NCBI GenBank assembly: GCA_021018995.1
Contig: CM037596.1
Span: 9,251,501 to 9,315,500, forward strand
DNA from: Chloranthus sessilifolius
Taxonomy: Eukaryota; Streptophyta; Magnoliopsida; Chloranthales; Chloranthaceae
Direction: 5' to 3'
Length of the DNA: 64,000 nt
The notes beneath the pieces were generated by a model. That model searched no databases. It saw only the letters and a list, made by a program, of their open reading frames with translations, and had not been told where the DNA came from. Below are positions 58,157-64,000 of this stretch, in pieces; position 1 is the stretch's first letter; each line of letters begins with the position of its first letter. Both the position numbers and the translations under genes were made by a program.

Positions 58157-59436
58157 TGATCGATTTTAAATGTAACCCTTGCAAGTGCACAAGATCTATT
58201 GCAGTATGGAAAGAACAAGGGTGCCGAACCCACAGGGAAATCTGAATTTTTAATTAATTCTTTCAGGGATTTAAAAACATCCCCAAAGAAGTACCAAGGG
58301 GCAGATTTAATTTATCAAAAATTTATCACTTTTTCCTAAATGCAGAAAAATAAATTAATCTAAACAACTAATTACCGATGAATCTAAGAACAATATTTAA
58401 ATAAGATCAAGAAATATGCTACCCCAGATTTGTACCTCCCTTTCATTAAAGCATCATTCACACCATCACCATCACCATCATTCATTCATAAAAATGATTT
58501 GAAATAAAGTATGATCATCAATCCGGTATACCCTATCTAAAAACAATGACTCAGCCTATCATTGCGGTATGAGTCATGTAAGAAGCATAGCGTATCTCGT
58601 GATGTGTAGATCAAAATAATAAAAACATTAGACTATGATATTAATCATAAATATGGGTACTTATCTGAGGATCGCATCTTCCCCGACTACTGATTTAGCC
58701 GCTCATCTTTGGTGTATGATCTCCTTGTTCATTCAAAGTCATTCCTCGTTTTATTTCTTCCCAAGAGATATTTGTTTACCATGCTCTCTCCTAAATACAA
58801 TCTATGCTTTAAAAGAAGATAATGCAAATCCTAGGTACAATCTACCCTGATCAAAACCCTAGAAGAAAGAGAGAAGAAGACCTTAAAAAGATGAAAATAA
58901 GTTTCCCAAAGACAAAAAAATCTCAAAAGATCTCAACAACCAGTCCAAACACACAGTGCTATTCAAAGCTTTAGCTTCCTTTTTATAATGGCCAAGCACA
59001 CCTAAACCTAATTGCCTCAATCGATTGAGCCAGAAGTCTCAATCGATTGAATTTGAGTTCGAATTTCTTTAGGGCACTTCTGCCTTATGTGTCAATCGAT
59101 TGATTTTCATGTCTCAATCGATTGATTTTCAGGGCTGAAGTTTTATTTCATCTGTCAATCGATTGACAATGATTCCTCAATCGATTGACTCTTCAATGTA
59201 AAGTCTCCTTTCTTGATGGATATTGATTCTCTTCTCGGATCTCAATGCTTCTTTGGAACTTTTTGTCCATAGCTCTTGCATAGCCTTTAATTTCCTTCTT
59301 TTAGGCTTTTGAACAATCTAATGGTCGAAAGCAGCTGTAAACATCAAAACCTCACAACAACCATCAGATGCTTTCATCGAACAGCTAAATGTAGGATTTA
59401 AGGTGTGAAATATAGTCATATGATCAACACCGATCA
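58157..59436 (-). repeat. Third element, left (3') LTR
   Basis: A 1,280-bp LTR with the family start, ACCCTTGCAAGTGCACAAG and AGTACCAAGGGGCAG blocks. It ends ACACCGATCA before CACCCCCAAACCTACAC. Three palindrome pairs lie within it (59017-59188). Confidence 0.8.
59017..59188. repeat. Three 22-bp-spaced pairs of TCAATCGATTGA in the LTR
   Basis: Sites start at 59017/59039, 59092/59114 and 59155/59177. All six keep the full 12-base palindrome, and the spacing within each pair is exactly 22 bp. The 10-base spacers differ from pair to pair. At the homologous place the other Athila LTRs have at most a lone TCGATTGA. Confidence 0.92.
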
Positions 59437-60294
59437 CACCCCCAAACCTACACTTTGTTAGTCCTCGAGCAAAGAGAATATATAACGCAAATAAAACTAA
59501 CTTCCTAAACATTTAAATGTCACTTTCGTAGGGAACACGATTGCATTTAGCATATGCAACAAGCCTTTAAACCCCTAGGTGATCCCTAGTGGAGGAGTTG
59601 TGTCTCCTGCAGGTTTTCAGCGAAGGTACCTACAAACTTCAAAGCTTATGAATTTCAAATTTTTTTTTTTTTTTTTTTTTTAGCCATGCTCTTAAGCAGT
59701 CAAATGCCCCTGGAAAATCGTTTAAAAATGCATCCGATCATGCTTATTTTATTAATGCTCATTCACATTAGTCCACTGTTTTTCAATGCTCATACTCTAT
59801 GCATTAATGTTATGCAATCATCACTGCTCAAATTCTTTTGCCTGAGAAGAAGCTTAAACTAGGCATCTTTTGATCACATGTCTTGACTCAATCCTTATCA
59901 TGGATATACACTCAGAATGAAATCGCTTCTAATGAATGGATTTTATGTTTCACGCACATGTGAGATGGAGTTACAATACAATTTAGAGAACTCTCACAAT
60001 TTATACGAAATACGGTGTATCAAAGAGTTTTAACCGAGATCTCATTAAGAAAGATATTTGTATTTTAAACATGGATATATCAAGCACCATAGACAATGCG
60101 TAATTACTCTCCACAAGGCATTTACCACTCATGATTGGATCAAAAAGGTCTTTTCTAAGGTTGTAATGGGGCTTGGGTAAAGGTAAAAGAAAGAAAGGGA
60201 ATTTGGATTCAAATTTTCTGAGAAATTGGAAAAGAAACAAACTTCTATTTTCTCTATCTCTTTTTTTTTTTTTTTTTCTTTTCTACTTTCTCAC

Positions 60295-60326
<32 letters not shown>

Positions 60327-61690
60327 CAATTTGCTTTTCCTTTTCTTAAAACACCTCATATTTTTCACTATTTTTTTTCAAATTTTTTTTCTCTTTTTCT
60401 TTTTCTCCCCCCTTTTCTTTTATATTTTTGTCATACACCCTTAGTAAACACCACAACTTAGTATCTCTCCACGTACTCTCTTTTCACTCATATTCATCCA
60501 TCATTCCTAATTTCTCAAAAATAAGAAGGGTAAAGCTGAATTTTTAGAAATGGTAGAGGGTTAACGGTTAATGTGGCTTATCGAAGAATGTATAAAGGTA
60601 AATTTTCCAATAGGCTCAAAGGGGTACTAGAATGATACATTTATGAGGTCGGTCATTTTAAGCAAAAACGAGCCAAAGATGACCTTAGATCATTTCCTTT
60701 CATTATGGTAAAATATGTCTATCTGCTTTGAATTAATACACATTGATGTCTAGTGTAATGGTATACCACACGTACAATAAAAAAATCAAAGAAAAGTAAA
60801 TGAGATGTTAACAATTGAAGCAGGAATTCAAAGATACTCTGAATTTATTTCCACACTCATCAAGAACGAAGATAAGGTTTCGAAACTCACTGGGTTGAAG
60901 CCTTTCTTGTGATTTAAAAATTTCAAGTCATACACTTTATTCTCAAACTTCGAATTGGAGCCACGTGGTGGTGTACAAGTTTTCAGGCATAGATTATGAA
61001 TATCGCTATTTTAATTTTGAACTTTATGAGCATTCATTAAAACAAACGTGGTGTGATAACAAACTTTTAAAGAAATTCAGGTCATTCACAATTTAAGGGA
61101 AAAAAATCGAATTTCATTAGCCTTCCTGTCATCAGTCAATCGATTGACAATAATTCCTCAATCGATTGACTATTGACAATTCCCAATTTTTTTTTTTATG
61201 GTTGGCAGTCAATCGATTGAGACCACAACCTCAATCGATTGACTGACAAGGTCCGAAAATCAGTCTTTCTTTTTTTTTTTTTTTTTTTTTTAAATAGTAA
61301 TTTACCGAATTTACCCCCCCCCAAACCTGAATTGTCCAATGTCCTCATTGGTGCAGATGTTGAAAATAGGAGGGAAAACCCCCTCCAAACCTGTTTAATG
61401 CACTCGAGGGCCAAAAAGAACTAGATCAAGTGAAAGAAAAGGTAAACACAAAGAACAACACAAATATTTACCTAAACAAATATATATAAAAGAAAAACTC
61501 TGACAAATAATGCAAAATTAAAATTCTACCCTAGAATTAATCAAAATCAAACCTAAACTAACACGTTAAAAGCAAATATAACTGAAAGACTCTGAAAACT
61601 AGACCCTAAAATAGAAAACCCTAATCCTCTAGTCTTCCATGGTAGAACCGTCTTCCCTCGGTTTTGGAAACGCGTAGCGCCACATCGTTG
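59437..61690 (-). other. Third element, 3' noncoding spacer
   Basis: Homologous to 15951-18030 and 20269-22409, e.g. AACCTACACTTTGTTAGTCC, CCCCTAGGTGATCCCTAGTG and AGGCTCAAAGGGGTACTAG. T-rich tracts at 59.66-59.68 and 60.26-60.33 kb produce meaningless poly-Phe ORFs. No gene. Confidence 0.75.
61136..61242. repeat. Two 22-bp-spaced palindrome pairs in the spacer
   Basis: Sites start at 61136/61158 and 61209/61231, all with the full TCAATCGATTGA. They are flanked by poly-T tracts. Confidence 0.92.
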
Positions 61691-61698
61691 ATGATTCC

Positions 61699-61965
61699 TT
61701 AGCCAATAGGTGGTATTGATGTACGGGGTGGTGATAAAGGTGGCGGGGGAGGTGTTGTTAAGAGAGGCGAAAAGGGGGCGGGAGCGGCCTCGGTGGAGTG
61801 CGTGAAAATAGAGCGGACTTCAAGAGGAAATTCATCATCAAGATTGATGACAGCATGATTGGACAAGTCGAGTGGCGGTGGCGGAGCATGATAACGTGCA
61901 TGTTTGGTCGCGGGCTCAGTCATCTTTTTTACTGCGGCTCTGGTGCGATACCGAATGGACGACAT
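61699..61965 (-). pseudogene. Short basic/proline-rich ORF of the third element
   Basis: An 88-codon frame starts MSSIRYRTRAAVKKMTEP and continues through proline-rich blocks (APPPPLDLSNHAVINLDDE, TTPPPPPLSPP). It lies between the larger ORF and the 3' spacer. No domain was recognised, and it may be a remnant of a longer frame. Assignment as a real product is uncertain. Confidence 0.4.
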
Positions 61966-62118
61966 AGCTGAGAGTTGGGAAAGAAAAACTGATTTTAACT
62001 CAAAGAACTACCCTACGGGTTCCTTAAATAACTAAAAGTTTCCTCAAATAAAGGCTCAAAAAGACTCACTAGAACTCTAACAGAGTCGAGCGACAAACTA
62101 GTTGGTGCACTAAAACAG

Positions 62119-62467
62119 TCAATTGATTGACAGTTTAGTGTCAATCGATTGACAAAAGTTGGCAAGCATAGTGGTGCACTGGTCAAAGGTGACTTTTCCG
62201 ATTCAGGGTGGAAAGTTCAAGTAGCTGATTAATTTGACCGACCGACTATGCAGAAATCAATCGATTGACATTCCCTTGTCAATCGATTGACACAAGATAC
62301 CAATTATAGCTAAAAAAAATGTCTATTTTTAGAATTTGCTTGTTTCGGATGCAGCAATCAATCGATTGTGAATAAATTCTCAATCGATTGACTGTGAGGA
62401 GTTGAGTTGCATGAGCTGCTAATAGAAAAGTGCGCAATCGATTGAGAGAGAAGCCTCAATCGATTGG
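62119..62467. repeat. Four 22-bp-spaced palindrome pairs between the two ORFs
   Basis: Sites start at 62119/62141, 62257/62279, 62358/62380 and 62434/62456. Some have one mismatch (e.g. TCAATTGATTGA, GCAATCGATTGA), but the 22-bp step is exact in all four. Confidence 0.9.
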
Positions 62468-62762
62468 TGATGACTCTTAATGCACCAAACCGAGAAGTAC
62501 CATAACAATAAACACAAAAAAGAAAAGCTAATTCCATTGATTTGTCCGATTGATTACACCATCGAGCCCGACACCCCTAACGGATTTAAATGAAAAATAA
62601 AAATTAACAACACCATAAACAACGAAAAAAAACGAAACAAAACAAAGCACTAAACACTAAACACTAAACGTAAAAAGAACGACACAAAAATAAACTAAAC
62701 ATTAACATCATCATCATCATCATATTCAGGGTCCCTCTCCTCGTTCATCGCCGCTCGCGCTC

Positions 62763-63918
62763 CTACGATAAACTGCCAACGCCTGCAGGAACGATTCCTG
62801 GAGCCATCCGCATGAGAGAAGTTTGAAACCTTGACCGTCGATCAACACCACCAAGCCTCGCATTGACCCATCCATCCAGCGCCTCAAAGGCGAAATACAC
62901 CTCGGCATCAAAATCAGGGACCTCTTCGGGACGAGGTCGTCTTACACCGCCACGTTGGCATTGTGCAGGGTTAGGACGGAGAGGAGGAGGTACATCGTCA
63001 ACTACAATTGGGGGTGGCTGCACACAAAGGATCGCTTTCATGCTCTTATCCCACACATTGACACCATACTGGTAAAATTGCATGTCGCCTAACTCCTCAT
63101 CATCATAGATGGGGCAGCCGAGGTGATCCAAAAGGTGCATCACATAATGTGGGAAATGGAGGAGAATCGCTGCACGCTTAGCGGGTACGGTGGTGGTGGC
63201 TATATCACTGTGGCAACGATACATCTCCTCGAGCATCAGACCTGGCGCATCGAACCAAGTGTTTGTATGCGCAGCGTAAAGTGCAATCACCCTATTCTTG
63301 GTCCTCTCGCTGCCATGCGCGGTAGGAGGTTGTTTGCCATGACGATATCCCAAAGAAATGTCCATCAAGAACAAGTGGCACGGCCGTTGCCAAGTGGCAC
63401 CCTCCACACATATCATTGATCATGTTGTCCTGACTACGATCAATCGCGGGATTAATGTGGTGGTTCACAGGTCGAACCACATAAAAATTGAAGGCACGCG
63501 CGAGATCGGCGGCATGCAGATTATATTGCCAGTTGTCGATCTCGATGGTAATGTAGGGCATTCCTGTGGGCGATAGTGTTTCCGGTACCCATACCATTTT
63601 CTGATAAAACAGACGGATCAGGCGTGGAGAGACATCGATGGGTGGCGGGGCAAGCAACATTTCCAATCGCAAGGACTCAATGAATTCGATCGAGCAGGCG
63701 CATTCACGATGCGACGGTAGATGACGGATCGTAGAAATTTTCCGTTTGGAATCGATCGAAATAGTGCTCATTGGGGATGCATCGGATCGATCGTGGACGC
63801 GGTTGAAAGAGTGGTGGGCGGTACCGCCATTTGATCGCGTACGAGGAGAATATAGATGATTGGCTTGAAATGGAGTGGATTGAAGTCGGATGAGGGCTCC
63901 ACGGGTTGGGGCTGCCAC
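62763..63918 (-). pseudogene. Athila-lineage ORF between pol position and 3' LTR (envelope position), plant-transposon-protein like
   Basis: Two overlapping minus-strand frames. The upstream one has FIESLRLEMLLAPPPIDVS, MPYITIEIDNWQYNLHAADL and ARAFNFYVVRPVNHHINP. The downstream one has HLFLMDISLGYRHGKQPP, KRAAILLHFPHYVMHLLDHL and DDEELGDMQFYQYGVNVWDK. The overall style resembles the 'putative plant transposon protein'/ATHILA ORF families that occur in envelope-like position. No signal peptide or membrane helix was seen, so an envelope role is not supported. The frames show it is broken, with few breaks. Confidence 0.55.
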
Positions 63919-63934
63919 TTATATAAATTGAACC

Positions 63935-63968
63935 TCAATCGATTGAGAATGAATTCTCAATCGATTGA
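63935..63968. repeat. One 22-bp-spaced palindrome pair upstream of the ORF
   Basis: Sites start at 63935 and 63957, both full TCAATCGATTGA, about 20-50 bp upstream of the ORF's first codon on the minus strand. Confidence 0.92.
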
Positions 63969-64000
63969 GAATGGTTGGGATGCCCACGCGAAGCGTTGGG

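Larger units (their letters stand above)
58157..64000 (-). mobile_element. Third Athila-lineage element (diverged subfamily), running off the window
   Basis: The left LTR (58157-59436) opens TGATCGATTTTAAATGTAAC and is clearly related to the LTRs at 14542-37463, with many differences. Inside, a homologous spacer is followed by ORFs not found in the other two elements. It also has paired TCAATCGATTGA palindromes that the others lack, so it is a separate subfamily. gag, pol and the other LTR lie beyond the window. Age cannot be estimated from one LTR. The visible reading frames are broken, with few breaks. Confidence 0.75.

Overview
This is nuclear DNA of a flowering plant. The evidence is the kind of repeats present: Ty3/gypsy elements of the Athila lineage primed by tRNA-Asp, Ty1/copia elements primed by tRNA-Met, CACTA, Mutator-like (MULE) and Tourist-like DNA transposons, L1-type LINEs and tRNA-derived SINEs. 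The DNA is AT-rich. I see no ordinary host gene, tRNA gene or rRNA gene. The species cannot be named from sequence alone.

Layout. 0.2-1.2 kb: a copia-type gag fossil (minus strand). 1.7-12.9 kb: a CACTA-like element holding a MULE with an Ulp1-type protease gene and a mudrA-type transposase. A solo LTR lies at the right limit of the recognisable MULE sequence, and a SINE follows it. 13.1-14.5 kb: a second SINE, a MITE, a LINE remnant and a GTATCGG-rich repeat. 14.5-37.5 kb: two Athila-lineage elements of one family, one inserted inside the integrase of the other, with perfect target duplications (GACAT outer, GTTGC inner). 37.5-43.6 kb: MITEs, a degenerate repeat field and a fold-back non-autonomous MULE. 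43.6-49.8 kb: a copia element inserted in a short TIR element. 50-56 kb: more MITEs, a fold-back, a poly(A)-tailed insertion with a 227-codon ORF and a LINE fragment. 56.7-58.2 kb: a LINE interrupted by a third, diverged Athila-lineage element that runs off the window end.

The two most interesting signals are non-coding. (1) The MULE carries about 55-60 copies of a 22-bp unit built on a near-palindromic TCGATAWCGA core. They are grouped in clusters that fill the three large introns of its Ulp1 gene and the DNA around the genes, and that avoid the exons and the short introns. The fold-back MULE at 40-41.7 kb has the same unit. (2) The element at 58.2-64 kb carries ten pairs of the palindrome TCAATCGATTGA. 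In every pair the two sites are exactly 22 bp apart, and all lie outside its ORFs. Both patterns look like arrayed binding sites for a dimeric DNA-binding protein. That role is inference; the spacing and placement are read directly.

Nearly every gene-like ORF here belongs to a mobile element and is broken. The exception as a reading frame is the 227-codon ORF at 53.7-54.4 kb, whose coding status is uncertain. Differences between the four Athila LTRs cluster at CTG/CAG-type trinucleotides, so part of the apparent divergence may be sequencing or polishing error.
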